A stretch of 52,422 nt of DNA from the NCBI GenBank assembly GCA_902802795.1, contig CADCNI010000023.1, positions 1 to 52,422 of the forward strand, read 5' to 3'. The first letter of the stretch is position 1. Every line of letters begins with the position of its first letter. A program made the position numbers and the translations under genes. Shown here piece after piece: positions 52,319 through 52,422 of this stretch. The stretch is from an uncultured Ruminococcus sp. (GTDB lineage Bacteria > Bacillota > Clostridia > Oscillospirales > Acutalibacteraceae). Under the pieces are notes generated by a model, which saw only the letters and a program-made list of their open reading frames with translations, ran no database searches and was not told where the DNA came from.

Positions 52319-52422
52319 CACTGTCCACAACTTAGGAACTATGCAGAAATAATTGATACATTTCACTTTCTGAAACACGCAAGCATACTGTATTTTTAAG
52401 CAGAAAATGACTGATTAAATTC
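52319..52422. mobile_element. Left end of a further family 2 element
   Basis: CACTGTCCACAACTTAGG at 52319 matches the family 2 terminus at 15-16 of 18 positions and begins exactly where the binding-protein gene breaks. The interior differs from the two MITEs. The other terminus and the expected 10-bp duplication (CCTTTAAATC) are not in the window, so it may be a larger IS or a divergent MITE. Confidence 0.6.

Noticed and set aside
52319-52378. N-terminal 20 codons of the last minus-strand frame as the start of the binding protein
   Set aside because: They do not resemble a lipoprotein signal or first lobe and coincide with the element terminus. The gene is truncated rather than short.

Overview
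The window looks like a chromosomal segment of a spore-forming, diaminopimelate-type Clostridia, probably Oscillospiraceae/Ruminococcaceae-like. The clues are a spoIIAA-spoIIAB-sigF operon, a dcw cell-division/peptidoglycan cluster whose MurE carries the DNPR motif, mid-range GC, and small palindromic repeats of a kind common in gut Firmicutes. Nearly all genes lie on the minus strand. The exceptions are an unknown gene plus a PHP phosphatase (1792-3116) and the tail of a membrane protein at the left edge.

Layout. 1-3.1 kb: tRNA-Leu(UAG); a PadR repressor with a HAAS-type membrane protein under a palindromic operator; the plus-strand pair. 3.2-5 kb: an OmpR-type regulator with a truncated receiver, preceded by about 480 nt of structured, possibly attenuated leader RNA, and a small XRE regulator. 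5.2-7.1 kb: the spoIIA operon and a small unknown protein. 7.4-10.1 kb: a two-component system reading into a NodB-type deacetylase. 10.2-13.6 kb: zur-znuA-znuC-znuB with a Zur-box-like promoter and a MITE inserted in its leader. 13.7-15 kb: glutamate dehydrogenase. 15.2-22.9 kb: five tandem paralogs of secreted PIG-L-type de-N-acetylases, apparently co-transcribed behind an orphan fumarase/tartrate dehydratase beta subunit. 23.3-30.1 kb: pseudouridine synthase, DivIVA-like coiled-coil protein, two related membrane-anchored proteins with a similar C-terminal domain, uridine phosphorylase and an ECF-type sigma factor. 30.4-45.2 kb: mraZ-rsmH-ftsL-ftsI/spoVD-murE-murF-mraY-ftsW-murG-ftsQ-ftsZ, driven by a consensus promoter with MraZ-like repeats. 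45.4-49.4 kb: glycerol kinase coupled to a monoacylglycerol-lipase-like hydrolase, a CYTH protein and two unknown proteins. 49.5-52.4 kb: an Rpn-family nuclease split by a MITE, a MATE transporter, and an amino-acid-binding protein cut off by another element end.

Two families of small mobile elements mark the window. One has termini TATAGCAATCCAAA and appears to sit at TA sites (13326-13484, 23080-23227, and a solo end at 19747). The other has termini CACTATCCACA and makes 10-bp target duplications (25882-26027, 49969-50076, and one end at 52319). Its termini resemble those I recall for IS4/IS231 elements. The most interesting items are the five-gene PIG-L array, the structured leader at 3765-4250, the consensus promoter facing into the dcw promoter at 45015-45043, and the element insertions whose effects can be read base by base. 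All functions are inferred from sequence; no database search was run.
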